64,000 nt of DNA, from NCBI GenBank assembly GCA_964504445.1, contig CAZDEO010000013.1:18061-82060 (forward strand). The letters are read 5' to 3'. The stretch's first letter is position 1. Each line of letters begins with the position of its first letter. The notes under the pieces are model-generated. The model saw only the letters and a list, made by a program, of their open reading frames with translations, searched no databases and had not been told where the DNA came from. Source of the DNA: JACSRF01 sp964504445 (lineage in GTDB: Bacteria > Chloroflexota > Anaerolineae > Promineifilales > Promineifilaceae). Position numbers and translations under genes: made by a program. Positions 7,656 through 16,983 of this stretch are shown here, piece after piece.

Positions 7656-8564
7656 ATGACCATTCCTGACTATCAATCAATCATGTTACCGCTCTTACAA
7701 TTTGCAGGTGATAAAAAAGAGCACTCCCTACGGGAAGCGATAGAAGCTTTGGCAGATGTTTTTTCCTTGTCCAATGAGGAAAGAAAGCAATTACTTCCCA
7801 GTGGTAGGCAAGCCACATTTGACAATCGCGTAGGCTGGGCAAGGACATATCTTGCGAAGGCCGGCTTGTTGCAAACAACCCGCCGTGGATACTTTCAAAT
7901 TTCCGAACGCGGTTTGAAAGTTTTGCGGCAAAAACCCGCCCAAATAGACAATAAATTTTTACGTCAGTATCCGGAATTTCTGGCTTTTCAAGCTAAAAGT
8001 TCAAAGCCTGAAGCATTAGATGAAGCAAAGGAAAGCGATTCTATACAAACACCCGAGGAAGCAATGGAAGAAGCCTATCAACAAGTTCGTCAAGACTTGG
8101 CTACCGAACTTTTGGAAATGATTCAGGGCTTTTCACCAGTTTTCTTTGAAAAATTAGTGGTAGATTTGCTTGTAAAAATGGGATATGGTGGCACTAGAAG
8201 AGATGCCGGTAAGGCAATTGGTTCCAGTGGTGATGAAGGAATTGATGGCATCATTAACGAAGATCGCCTGGGACTGGATGTCGTCTACATTCAGGCAAAG
8301 CGTTGGCAGAATACTGTCACTCGTCCCGAAATACAGAAATTTGCTGGCGCATTGCAAGGTCAACGTGCCCGGAAAGGTATTTTCATTACCACATCGGCAT
8401 TTTCCGATGGCGCCCGTGATTACGTGTCTCGCATTGATTCAAAAATAGTTCTTATTGATGGTGAGACCCTTGCCCAACTGATGATTGATTATGGAGTAGG
8501 TGTCACTTCGATAGCCTCCTACGACCTTAAACGTATCGACATTGATTATTTTACCGAGGCATGA
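7656..8564 (+). CDS. mrr: Mrr-type restriction endonuclease
   Basis: 302 residues in two parts. Residues 1-95 form the Mrr N-terminal winged-helix domain (SGRQATFDNRVGWARTYL). Residues 150-300 form the PD-(D/E)xK-like Mrr catalytic domain, with Asp197 in EGIDGII and the Q-x-K variant IQAKRW (Gln213, Lys215). Mrr enzymes cut DNA carrying foreign methylation (type IV restriction). No methyltransferase is adjacent, which fits type IV. The gene is more AT-rich than the average and has no ACGGCCGT octamer, suggesting horizontal transfer. It starts 3 bp after the previous stop. Confidence 0.9.
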   Translation: MTIPDYQSIMLPLLQFAGDKKEHSLREAIEALADVFSLSNEERKQLLPSGRQATFDNRVGWARTYLAKAGLLQTTRRGYFQISERGLKVLRQKPAQIDNKFLRQYPEFLAFQAKSSKPEALDEAKESDSIQTPEEAMEEAYQQVRQDLATELLEMIQGFSPVFFEKLVVDLLVKMGYGGTRRDAGKAIGSSGDEGIDGIINEDRLGLDVVYIQAKRWQNTVTRPEIQKFAGALQGQRARKGIFITTSAFSDGARDYVSRIDSKIVLIDGETLAQLMIDYGVGVTSIASYDLKRIDIDYFTEA

Positions 8565-8601
8565 TGAAGGTAATTGTACGGTTAAACAAACGAATTATCC
8601 T

Positions 8602-8630
8602 GGCCGGATTGCCCGCACTGCAATTCGGCC
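8602..8630 (+). other. Hairpin between the Mrr gene and ileS
   Basis: GGCCGGATTGC (8602-8612) can pair with GCAATTCGGCC (8620-8630) over 11 positions with one G-T wobble and a 7-base loop. No T-run follows, so it is at best a weak or Rho-linked terminator. There is no T-box sequence before ileS. Confidence 0.4.
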
Positions 8631-8687
8631 GTTCTGCCTGCACACCAACCGCAACTCAAAAATCCTAAATCCCCAATGGAGAAAACG

Positions 8688-11600
8688 ATGGGCTTTCAAG
8701 ACGTAACCAACAAACCGGACTTTGTCCAACAAGAAAACGAAATCCTCCAATTCTGGCGCGACACCGACGCCTTCAACGAACTACGCCGCCTGCGCGCCCA
8801 AACCGAAAAAGAGTATGGCATCTTCAGCTTCATCGACGGCCCCATCACCGCCAACAACCCCATGGGCGTCCACCACGCCTGGGGGCGCACCTACAAAGAC
8901 CTCTACCAGCGCTACCAGGCCATGCAAGGCAAAAACCAGCGCTGGCAAAACGGCTTCGACTGCCAGGGTCTCTGGGTAGAAGTCAACGTGGAAAAGCGGC
9001 TGGGCTTCAACAGCAAGCGCGAAATTGAAACCTTTGGCCTGGACCGCTTCACCGCTGAATGCAAGGTACAGGTACTCAACTACGCGGCCGTGCAAACGGA
9101 ACAATCCCAACGCCTGGGTTACTGGATGGACTGGAACGACACCGATGTACTGCGCATGCTCCGCGACAAACTCGCCGAAGACCCCCTGCAAACCGTCACC
9201 ATTGATGGCCCTGACGGCCCCGTCACCGGCACCGTCGAGCAAGTTGTCGGCCAATTGGGCATGCCCCAGGTTGGCGGCTCCTATTTCACCTTCAGCGACG
9301 AGAACAACTACCAGATTTGGTCATTCCTCAAAAAATGCTTCGACAAAGGGTGGATTTACAAAGGCACCGATGTCATGCCCTGGTGCGCCCGCTGTGGCAC
9401 CGGCATCAGCCAGCACGAAATCGTCACCGAAGGATACCAGGAAGTCACCCACGACTCCGTTTTCGTGCGCTTCCCGCTGTTGGGCCGGGCCAACGAAGCC
9501 TTGCTGGTCTGGACCACCACCCCCTGGACGCTCACCAGCAACGTCGCGGCGGCCGTCGGCCCCGAACTCACCTACGTCAAAGTGCAGGCCGAAGAGGGCT
9601 GGACCTACTACCTGGCCGAAGGGGCCATGAAGAACACCCTCATTGGCAAAAACAACGAGGTCGTTGGCAAACTCAAGGGCGCAGAGATGCTCGGCTGGGA
9701 ATACCGCGGCCCCTTCGACGAGCTACCCGCCGCTCAGGCCGCCTTTTCCGACATGGCGTATACCCATCGCGTCATTGCCTGGAAGGAAGTGGGCGAAGAT
9801 GAAGGGACGGGCATTGTCCACATTGCCCCTGGCTGCGGCGCAGAAGACTTTGAACTGGGTAAAGAATTTAATCTACCCGTCATTGCCCCGCTGGATGAAA
9901 ATGGCATTTACAAAGAGGGCTTTGCCTGGCTCACCAGCCAATCTGCCCACGATGTGGCCGACGCCATTTTTGACAATCTGCACGAAAAGGGCCTCTACTA
10001 CCGCAAACAGCGGTACGCCCACCGTTACCCCCACTGTTGGCGCTGCGGCAATGAGCTAGTCTACCGCCTGGTGGATGAGTGGTTTATTCACATGGGCCAA
10101 CTGTACGACAAGCCCCGTGCCGAAGTAACAGCAGAGGAGAAGGCGGCCAGCTTCCGCTACCAAATCATGGATTCTGTAGACCAGGCTAACTGGTATCCCA
10201 GCTTTGGCTACGAGCGGGAAATGGACTGGCTGCGCAACATGCACGATTGGATGATCTCCAAGAAACGCTATTATGGGCTGGCCCTGCCCATCTACGAATG
10301 TGGCGAGTGCGGGCACTTCCACGTGGTGGGCAGCCGCGAAGAGCTACAAGAACGGGCTGTGGCCGGTTGGGATGTTTTTGCTGACCACACCCCCCATCGC
10401 CCCTACATTGACGCGGTAAAAATCGGCTGCCCCAACTGTGGTCAGCCCGTAGAGCGCATCAAAGATGTGGGCAACCCCTGGCTGGACGCTGGCATTGTGG
10501 GCATCAGCACCCTGCACTACAGCGTAGACCGGGAGTATTGGGAAAAATGGTACCCCGCCGACTGGATTAGCGAGAGCTTTCCGGGGCAGTTCCGCAACTG
10601 GTTCTACAGCTTGCTGGCCCAAAGCACCCTCATGGCGGATGGCGTAGGGCCATTCAAGAATTTGTTTGGCTATGCCACCTTGCACGCGGAAGACGGCCGT
10701 GAAATGCACAAATCCTGGGGCAACATGATCGAATTCAACGAAGCAGCCGATAAGATGGGCGCCGACACCATGCGCTGGCTTTATGCTAGCTGCAAACCGG
10801 AGCAAAACCTGCGCTTTGGCTACCACATCGGCGACGACACCCGCCGCCGCTTCCTCATCCCCCTGTGGAATGTCTATTCCTTTTTTGTCAGCTATGCGCG
10901 GCTAGACAACTGGCAACCCAATGCGGAATTCGGAATGCGGAATGCGGAATCCAACACTCCGCACTCCGCACTCCGCACTCCGCACTCCCAATTGGACCGC
11001 TGGATTGTGGCCCGGCTGGATGAGACGACGCTGGCGACGCGGGCGGCGCTGGACGTGTATGACGCGGAGAAGGCGACGCAGGTCTTGGAAGCGTTCCTGG
11101 ATGATCTATCGAATTGGTACGTGCGCCGCTCGCGCCGCCGCTTCTGGAAAAGCGAAGCCGACGCCGACAAGAACGCGGCTTATGCCACCCTCTATCACGT
11201 CCTGGTGGAATTTGTGAAGCTGCTGGCTCCCTTCGTCCCGTTTGTGACGGAGGCCATCTACCAAAATCTGGTGCGCGGCGTGGATGAGAACGCGCCGGCG
11301 AGCGTCCACCATTGCCTTTATCCGCAGGCGGATGAGGCGGGGTTGGATCGGGCGCTGTTGGCTAAGATGCGGCTGGCGATTGTCACGGCCGGTTTAGGGC
11401 GGGCGGCGCGGGGTTCGGCCGATGTGAAGCTGCGCCAGCCGTTGGCCAAGGCGCGGGTGAACGTGGGCAGCCAGCAGGAGCAGGCGGACCTGGCGGAACT
11501 GGCCGACGTGTTGCAAGAGGAGATCAACGTCAAGGAAATTGAAATTGTGACCGAGGTAGGGGAGTTGGTAGAGTATAAGGTGTTGCCCAACAATCGCGCC

Positions 11601-12104
11601 CTGGGGCCACGCTTTGGCAAGCAGTTTCCCCAGGTGCGTAACGCGCTGCTGGCCCTAAATCCTGCTGACGTAGCCCAGGCGGTGCAGGCCGGGCAACCCA
11701 TTGTGCTGGCGGTGGCAGGTAAGCAGGTGGAGCTGACCGGTGAAGATGTGCTGGTGCAAACGGAGGCGCGGGGTGGCCTGGCCGTTGCCAGTGACAAAGG
11801 GGTAACGGTGGCGGTGGATACGCACCTGACGCCAGAATTGCTGCAAGAGGGGTATGCACGGGATGTGGTGCGCCACGTGAACAACCTGCGCAAGGATGCA
11901 GGGCTGGAGATTTCTGACCGGATTGAGTTGGGCTACACGGCCGTTGCCGACGTTGCCGCCGCCCTACAAAACTTTGATGATTACGTTAAGCAAGAAACCC
12001 TGGCCGTGGCGCTAATCCCGGGCGCGCTGCCCGACGCCCTGACAGAGCAAACGGTGCGCGTGGGCGACCAGGACGTGGTGCTGGCCTTGCGCAAGGCCGT
12101 ATAG
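8688..12104 (+). CDS. ileS: Divergent isoleucyl-tRNA synthetase-like class I enzyme
   Basis: About 1138 residues with IleRS layout: Rossmann catalytic domain, CP1 editing domain (TTTPWTLTSN and GIVHIAPGCGAEDF), anticodon-binding helices and a C-terminal extension. Cys pairs occur at CARCG, CWRCG, CGECG and CPNCG. The signatures are non-canonical: HHAWG at 62-66 in place of HIGH, GFDCQG in place of the usual GWDCHG, and EMHKS at 672-676 in place of KMSKS, keeping the second lysine. A heptamer repeat encodes an extra segment of about 23 residues (745-767) in the linker before LDRWIVARL. The ATG at 8688 is favoured over 8676 because GGAG sits 6 bases before it. A strong terminator follows. Confidence 0.88.
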   Translation: MGFQDVTNKPDFVQQENEILQFWRDTDAFNELRRLRAQTEKEYGIFSFIDGPITANNPMGVHHAWGRTYKDLYQRYQAMQGKNQRWQNGFDCQGLWVEVNVEKRLGFNSKREIETFGLDRFTAECKVQVLNYAAVQTEQSQRLGYWMDWNDTDVLRMLRDKLAEDPLQTVTIDGPDGPVTGTVEQVVGQLGMPQVGGSYFTFSDENNYQIWSFLKKCFDKGWIYKGTDVMPWCARCGTGISQHEIVTEGYQEVTHDSVFVRFPLLGRANEALLVWTTTPWTLTSNVAAAVGPELTYVKVQAEEGWTYYLAEGAMKNTLIGKNNEVVGKLKGAEMLGWEYRGPFDELPAAQAAFSDMAYTHRVIAWKEVGEDEGTGIVHIAPGCGAEDFELGKEFNLPVIAPLDENGIYKEGFAWLTSQSAHDVADAIFDNLHEKGLYYRKQRYAHRYPHCWRCGNELVYRLVDEWFIHMGQLYDKPRAEVTAEEKAASFRYQIMDSVDQANWYPSFGYEREMDWLRNMHDWMISKKRYYGLALPIYECGECGHFHVVGSREELQERAVAGWDVFADHTPHRPYIDAVKIGCPNCGQPVERIKDVGNPWLDAGIVGISTLHYSVDREYWEKWYPADWISESFPGQFRNWFYSLLAQSTLMADGVGPFKNLFGYATLHAEDGREMHKSWGNMIEFNEAADKMGADTMRWLYASCKPEQNLRFGYHIGDDTRRRFLIPLWNVYSFFVSYARLDNWQPNAEFGMRNAESNTPHSALRTPHSQLDRWIVARLDETTLATRAALDVYDAEKATQVLEAFLDDLSNWYVRRSRRRFWKSEADADKNAAYATLYHVLVEFVKLLAPFVPFVTEAIYQNLVRGVDENAPASVHHCLYPQADEAGLDRALLAKMRLAIVTAGLGRAARGSADVKLRQPLAKARVNVGSQQEQADLAELADVLQEEINVKEIEIVTEVGELVEYKVLPNNRALGPRFGKQFPQVRNALLALNPADVAQAVQAGQPIVLAVAGKQVELTGEDVLVQTEARGGLAVASDKGVTVAVDTHLTPELLQEGYARDVVRHVNNLRKDAGLEISDRIELGYTAVADVAAALQNFDDYVKQETLAVALIPGALPDALTEQTVRVGDQDVVLALRKAV
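10921..10989. repeat. Heptamer-repeat dyad inserted in frame inside ileS
   Basis: The left arm (10921-10952) is four 7-bp units of ATGCGGA, one with a change. The right arm (10956-10989) is ACTCCGC four times followed by a partial unit. The arms are complementary except for one A-C mismatch per unit. The array length keeps the reading frame and encodes residues 745-767 of the synthetase, in the linker between the catalytic and anticodon-binding domains. It is the only array of this type found inside a gene here. Confidence 0.88.
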
Positions 12105-12125
12105 TTGACTCATTGTTTGCGCGCT

Positions 12126-12167
12126 AGCGGGTATACGAAAGAACTTTCGTATACCCGCTTTTTTTTT
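12126..12167 (+). terminator. Strong Rho-independent terminator after ileS
   Basis: AGCGGGTATACGAAAG (12126-12141) and its exact complement (12144-12159) form a 16-bp stem with a minimal loop, followed by nine T. It lies about 20 bp beyond the ileS stop codon. Confidence 0.92.
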
Positions 12168-12236
12168 GCTGATTTTGCCCTTCTCCTATCTGTCTGTACA
12201 ATTTAATCTGGTTTTCAGGAGGATCGGAGGTAAGGA

Positions 12237-14174
12237 ATGCGGCGATTTGGATTAGTTTTTTTATTCATTGGCGTACTAGTGGGGGTAACGGCCGTTGCCC
12301 ACAACACCTCCACCCCATCTACCACAGCGGCCCCAGAAATTCCCTTCGCCATCAATGCCGCCTCTGATTCCTGCGAAGCCGCCACCCTCATCCCCTCTCT
12401 CCCTTGGGGAGACCATACTGCTTTCACCAACCTACTCACCGAATCAGCCGCCGACCCTGCTCTCAGCTGCGCGTGGGGGACGCCTTCTCGGCCTCAGGGC
12501 TATCGCACCGCCTGGTACAAATTTGTCGCCCCGTACAGTGCCCAGGTCACCATCGACACATTTTACAGTGATTACGACACCATATTAGCCGTTTACAGCG
12601 GCTCCTGCGGCAGCGAAAACTTGGTGCAGTTAGCCTGCAATGATGACCATCAGGGCTTCAGCTCCAAAGTTTCTCTGCCTGTCCTTAAAGGGCAAACTTA
12701 CTACATCGAAGTCGCGGATTGGCAATTTGATGTTTATGGCTCCAATCTAAACATTGCAGTCCTCATCAACCCTGTTGACTCGCGTTGGGAACTGCAAGGA
12801 AACATGACCATTCCCCGCAGCCGCCACAGCGTCGTCGCTTCCGGCAAATATCTGTACGTCATCGGCGGAGAAACGGAAATGGGCAATGATCCTACCCTGA
12901 CCTCAAGCTTGCAGCGTCTGGATACAGAAACGGGCGCCTGGGAAACATTAGACCCCATGCCCGGCAGTGGCTATGCCAACACATCGGCAGCTTATGTCAA
13001 CGAAAAAATCTACTTGCCCAGCGGGTTTACCGGTAATACAAGCGCCTATAATGGCACGCATCAAATTTACGACATTGCCAGCGGTGGTTGGATGACGGGT
13101 CCCACAGCACCTTGGCCTAACGGCCGTCCATTAGCCTGGGGCACGGCCGTTGCCGCCCCCTACTCCCAATTCCGTGGCTATTACTACCTGGGCGGCACAC
13201 CTGACCAACCCTCTATTGAGGCCCACTCCAACACCATCGCCATACCCTCCAATACAGTTTTCTACTTTGCCGCCCAAGGCGCCGCCAACCCCACCTGGAT
13301 AACACCCATTCCCAACCTCACCGTCGCCCGCTTCGCGCACACAGCCGCCTGGGTACAAAATCGATTGTGCGTCGTCGGCGGTCTCGGCATCAACGAAACC
13401 GGCACAAATAATATTTTGCTCACCAACGGCGAGTGCTTCCGTTCCGGCGTTGGCTGGCAGACCATTGGTGACCTGAACTACCCGCGCTACAACGCCGGCA
13501 GTGCGGTTAGCCCCGATGGACGCTGGTACGTCTTTGGCGGTGTGGATGGTACGGACAATCCCGTAGAAACCACCGAATACTACAATCCAGCAACCAACAC
13601 CTGGCACCCCCTGACGATTAACTATTCATTGGGGGGCATCCCTGGTAATCCAGCCCGCGCCTGGCCTCGGGGCGCCTTTGTTGGCGATGATCTGTGGGTT
13701 TTGGGGGGCAACAGTGACGGTGCTGTTGGTTCCGTTTTGCCTATGATCGAAAAACTTTCTATGCCAACCCCCAGCCTTTTTTTGCCCGCCGTCTTTCGGC
13801 CAGGCAATATAGCCTCCAATGACACTCTGGGCACTGCCTGGCAGCTTCTGCTAAACCAACCCCAATTTCACACCTTCGACAGCACCACCGACTACTTTGA
13901 CACTTACTTTTTCGACATCGGGGTGACCCGCCGCATTACAGTCCATCTGTCTGACATTCCCACCAGCGGCGACAGCGCCAGCAACTACGACCTGTTTTTG
14001 TACAATAACAATAAGGTGCTGCGCGGCCAAAGCCTGAACCCGAGCAATCTGCCGGAAACCATTACCCTCACCCTGACACCCGGACGGTATTACGTCATGG
14101 TGGAACGGGTGTTCACCTCTAATCTAAACGGCCTTGACACCAGCCCTTACCGCATCATCGTTGAAGGTTTGTAA
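12237..14174 (+). CDS. Secreted Kelch-repeat protein with pre-peptidase-type domains
   Basis: 645 residues. A signal peptide (about 1-21, MRRFGLVFLFIGVLVGVTAV) is followed by a PPC-like beta domain (about 40-180; SCEAATLI, WYKFVAPYSA, YDTILAVYSGSC). Four or five Kelch-type blades follow (about 185-515; YVIGGE, RYNAGSAVSPDGRWYVFGG). A second PPC-like domain is at the C-terminus (about 530-645; YDLFLYNN, GRYYVMVERV). Such proteins are extracellular or surface-bound; no catalytic site is visible. A strong GGAGG precedes the ATG. The stop lies only 3 bp before sbcD, but a shared function is unlikely. Confidence 0.82.
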   Translation: MRRFGLVFLFIGVLVGVTAVAHNTSTPSTTAAPEIPFAINAASDSCEAATLIPSLPWGDHTAFTNLLTESAADPALSCAWGTPSRPQGYRTAWYKFVAPYSAQVTIDTFYSDYDTILAVYSGSCGSENLVQLACNDDHQGFSSKVSLPVLKGQTYYIEVADWQFDVYGSNLNIAVLINPVDSRWELQGNMTIPRSRHSVVASGKYLYVIGGETEMGNDPTLTSSLQRLDTETGAWETLDPMPGSGYANTSAAYVNEKIYLPSGFTGNTSAYNGTHQIYDIASGGWMTGPTAPWPNGRPLAWGTAVAAPYSQFRGYYYLGGTPDQPSIEAHSNTIAIPSNTVFYFAAQGAANPTWITPIPNLTVARFAHTAAWVQNRLCVVGGLGINETGTNNILLTNGECFRSGVGWQTIGDLNYPRYNAGSAVSPDGRWYVFGGVDGTDNPVETTEYYNPATNTWHPLTINYSLGGIPGNPARAWPRGAFVGDDLWVLGGNSDGAVGSVLPMIEKLSMPTPSLFLPAVFRPGNIASNDTLGTAWQLLLNQPQFHTFDSTTDYFDTYFFDIGVTRRITVHLSDIPTSGDSASNYDLFLYNNNKVLRGQSLNPSNLPETITLTLTPGRYYVMVERVFTSNLNGLDTSPYRIIVEGL

Positions 14175-14177
14175 CCT

Positions 14178-15428
14178 ATGAGTAACGCCAGCCCTTTACG
14201 CCTATTACATTTTGCCGACGCCCACATCGACATTGCCAATTACGGCCGTCACGACCCCACCACCGCCCTCCCCATCCGCGTCGTAGACTTCCTGCAATCC
14301 TTGGACGCCATCATTGACCGCGCCCTGGCTGAACCCGTAGACCTGGTCATCTTTGCCGGAGACGCCTACAAAGACCGCAACCCCCATCCCACCTTCCAGC
14401 GGGAATGGGGTCGCCGCATCATGCGCCTCTCCCAGGCCGGCATTTCCACCGTGCTGCTGGTGGGCAACCACGACGTGTCCCCCGCTTCCGGGCGTGCCCA
14501 CACCCTCCACGAATTTCACACCCTGGCCGTGCCCCACATTCACGTCGCCGACCGCATTCGCCGCCTGGAGCCAGAGGAGCTAGGCCTGCCCGTGCAAATC
14601 ATCACCGTGCCCTGGGTTTCGCGCAGCCAGCTCATGACCCGCGAGGAAACTGTCGGGAAATCTCCCGATGACATCCTTGCTGAACTGGAAACCCGCGTCA
14701 CTGCTGGCGTGCAAAAATTGGTAGAAACGGCCGATCCCCACCTGCCCCTCATCCTCACCGCCCACGCCAGCGTACAAGGGGCCAAATATGGCAGCGAGCG
14801 TGCCGTCATGCTGGGGCAAGAGCTGGTGCTCAGCGGCAGCATCGTCCACGACCGGCGGCTGGATTACGTGGCCCTGGGCCACATCCACAAGCACCAGCAC
14901 CTGAACGCCGCCGGCGCCCATCCCCCCGTCGTGTACCCCGGCTCCATTGAGCGCATCGACTTTGGCGAAGCCCGCGAGCGCAAAGGCTTTGTGCTGGCTT
15001 CTGTCAACCGCGGGCAGACGGAATGGGAGTTTGTCAGGCTGCCAACGCGCCCTTTTTTGGACATTAAGGTGGAAACCCGAGACGCCGACACTTTCATGAG
15101 TGATGTGCTGGCGCAACTGCCCCCGGCAACGGCCGTGCAAGATGCCATCTGCCGCGTCCAGCTCACCTACCCCCGCGACTGGGAACCACTGGTAGACGAA
15201 AAAGCCATCGCCGACTACTTCCAAGATGCCTTCAGCGTGCAAATTCAAAAACACCGCCAGGCCGAAAAGCGCGCTCGTCTGGGCGACACCGCCGACGTGG
15301 AAAGCCTGACGCCCGCTGAACTGCTGGAAACCTACTGGCGCACCATCGGTCTGGAGGGGGACGAAGCGCAAATTATGCAAACTCTGGCCCAAGACATCCT
15401 CGCCGCCACCGACTTGCCGGAAAGCTAG
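14178..15428 (+). CDS. sbcD: SbcD/Mre11-type DNA exonuclease subunit
   Basis: 416 residues with all Mre11/SbcD phosphodiesterase motifs in order: FADAHID, FAGDAYKDRNPHP, VGNHDVS, LTAHASVQGA and ALGHIHKHQ. These bind two Mn ions. The C-terminal third is the capping domain and helical region expected to contact the SbcC/Rad50 ATPase. The complex processes DNA ends and hairpins, a point of interest in a genome with many inverted repeats. No sbcC is visible next to it; the next gene is in the mevalonate pathway. Length is normal for SbcD. Confidence 0.92.
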   Translation: MSNASPLRLLHFADAHIDIANYGRHDPTTALPIRVVDFLQSLDAIIDRALAEPVDLVIFAGDAYKDRNPHPTFQREWGRRIMRLSQAGISTVLLVGNHDVSPASGRAHTLHEFHTLAVPHIHVADRIRRLEPEELGLPVQIITVPWVSRSQLMTREETVGKSPDDILAELETRVTAGVQKLVETADPHLPLILTAHASVQGAKYGSERAVMLGQELVLSGSIVHDRRLDYVALGHIHKHQHLNAAGAHPPVVYPGSIERIDFGEARERKGFVLASVNRGQTEWEFVRLPTRPFLDIKVETRDADTFMSDVLAQLPPATAVQDAICRVQLTYPRDWEPLVDEKAIADYFQDAFSVQIQKHRQAEKRARLGDTADVESLTPAELLETYWRTIGLEGDEAQIMQTLAQDILAATDLPES

Positions 15429-15432
15429 CGTA

Positions 15433-15469
15433 AGAGCTAGAGAAAGACAGCGTTTTTTCCTCTAGCTCT
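15433..15469 (+). terminator. Hairpin after sbcD
   Basis: AGAGCTAGAG (15433-15442) pairs perfectly with CTCTAGCTCT (15460-15469). Six T lie in the loop rather than after the stem. The right flank continues as CTCGCT repeats. It may be a terminator or a relic of the repeat family seen in other spacers. Confidence 0.45.
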
Positions 15470-15611
15470 CGCTCTCGCTCCCTTAAAATCCCCTCATTTT
15501 ACCCCCCAAAACCTCTTTGGATAGCTTTTGGTAGAAATCCAACAGTATAGTCTTTTCGGTTTGAGAAAAATTTACCTCATCCCCCAAATTTTTCAACGGG
15601 AGGTTGTTATT

Positions 15612-16892
15612 GTGACTATAAAATCTTCGCGCTTGCCCGGCTTTTACCGCCTTTCCCTGGCTGAGCGGGCCAGCCTGGTAGGGCAATGGGCAGACCTGCA
15701 GCCAGAAGAAGTGGATATTTTGCTGGGGCGCGGTCTGCACAACGAGCAGGCCAACGCCATGATTGAAAATGTGGTGGGCACCTATGAGCTGCCTTTAGGG
15801 ATTGCAGCCAACTTTTTGGTAAACGGCCGTGACTACCTCATCCCCATGGTTGTCGAAGAACCCAGCGTCGTCGCCGCCATCAGCCACGCCGCCAAGCTCA
15901 TTCGCGCCGGGGGCGGCTTCCACACCACCGCCACCGACCCGGTGATGATTGGGCAAATCCAGGTGCTAGACGTGCCCGACATGGACGCAGCCCTGACCGC
16001 CTTGCAGGCCAACAAAGCAGAGCTGCTGGCCCGCGCCAACTGCTGCGACAAGGTAATGGTGAAACTAGGCGGCGGGGCGCGCGGTTTGGAGTTTCGCCCT
16101 TTTGCCGATTCCCCCGTTGGCCCCATGCTGGTGGTGCACCTGCTGTTTGACGTGCGTGACGCCATGGGCGCTAACGCCATCAACACCTGCGTGGAAGACC
16201 TGGCCCCCATGGTGGCGGACCTGACCGGTGGGCGCACCAACTTGCGCATCCTCTCTAACCTGGCCGACCGGCGCACGGCCACAGCGCGGGGCATTGTGCC
16301 TGCCGCAGCCCTGGCTAAAGATGGGCTGGATGGCACAGAGGTGGCCCAATGGATTGCTGAAGCCAACGCCTTTGCCGTGGTAGACCCTTACCGCGCCGCC
16401 ACCCATAACAAGGGCATTATGAACGGCATTGACGCCGTGTGCCTGGCCACGGGCAACGATTGGCGGGCTATTGAGGCAGGCGCCCATGCGTATGCAGCGC
16501 GTAACGGCCGTTACCAGGCCCTCACCGACTGGCACGTCAACGAAAACGGCGACCTCTCCGGCGCAATCACCCTACCTATGGCGGTGGGTATCGTGGGCGG
16601 CGCCACCAAAGTCCACCCCGTGGCCAAAGTCGCCATGAAAATCTTAAACGTCAAATCGGCTACCGAACTGGGGCAAGTCATGGCCGCCGTGGGGCTGGCC
16701 CAAAATCTAGCCGCCATCAAAGCCTTGGCCACCGTGGGCATTCAAAAAGGGCACATGCGCCTCCACGCCCGCCAGGTCGCCATGGCGGCCGGGGCCAGCG
16801 GCACCCAAGTGCAGCACATTGCCGACCAGCTCGTGGCCGAGCAAAAAATTCACATCGATCGCGCAAAGGAATTGCTGATCAGTAAACAGTAA
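15612..16892 (+). CDS. mvaA: Hydroxymethylglutaryl-CoA reductase, class II type
   Basis: 426 residues, the usual size of class II HMG-CoA reductases. Motifs include ENVVGTYELPLGIA (substrate Glu), GGGFHTTATDP, DAMGANAIN, the catalytic-Lys region HNKGIMNGID and the C-terminal His in KGHMRLHAR. It reduces HMG-CoA to mevalonate. I chose the GTG at 15612 because GGGAGG lies 8 bases upstream; the frame is open to 15528, but that part has no family match. HMG-CoA synthase, a thiolase homologue and a DUF35 protein follow on the same strand, so a biosynthetic isoprenoid role is likely although class II enzymes are often called degradative. The last codons run into a heptamer array. Confidence 0.95.
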   Translation: MTIKSSRLPGFYRLSLAERASLVGQWADLQPEEVDILLGRGLHNEQANAMIENVVGTYELPLGIAANFLVNGRDYLIPMVVEEPSVVAAISHAAKLIRAGGGFHTTATDPVMIGQIQVLDVPDMDAALTALQANKAELLARANCCDKVMVKLGGGARGLEFRPFADSPVGPMLVVHLLFDVRDAMGANAINTCVEDLAPMVADLTGGRTNLRILSNLADRRTATARGIVPAAALAKDGLDGTEVAQWIAEANAFAVVDPYRAATHNKGIMNGIDAVCLATGNDWRAIEAGAHAYAARNGRYQALTDWHVNENGDLSGAITLPMAVGIVGGATKVHPVAKVAMKILNVKSATELGQVMAAVGLAQNLAAIKALATVGIQKGHMRLHARQVAMAAGASGTQVQHIADQLVAEQKIHIDRAKELLISKQ

Positions 16893-16970
16893 ACAGTATT
16901 CAGTAAACAGTTATTTGTCTTAAAGGGTTCACTGCCAACTGACCACTGACCACTGACTACTGACCACTGG
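16881..16970. repeat. Heptamer-repeat dyad between HMG-CoA reductase and synthase
   Basis: The left arm has units of AGTAAAC from 16881 to 16915 (five units, two of them variant), starting inside the last three codons of the reductase and spanning its stop. The right arm has six units near ACTGACC from 16931 to about 16970, ending just before the ribosome-binding site of the next gene. The arms share the complementary pattern AGTnnnC, so they could form a long imperfect hairpin. Confidence 0.88.
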
Positions 16971-16983
16971 TAACGAGGAAACT

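Noticed and set aside
8565..8687. T-box leader in front of ileS
   Set aside because: No TGGNACCGCG-type sequence and no terminator with T-run are present; only a plain hairpin is seen.
14580..15392. Long open frame opposite sbcD (270 codons)
   Set aside because: The plus strand encodes all SbcD motifs; the antisense product is low-complexity and matches no family.
15528..15611. Longer HMG-CoA reductase start
   Set aside because: The added residues lack family similarity, and GGGAGG precedes the GTG at 15612.
16881..16970. CRISPR-like array
   Set aside because: The unit is only 7 bp with no spacers, and no cas genes are present.
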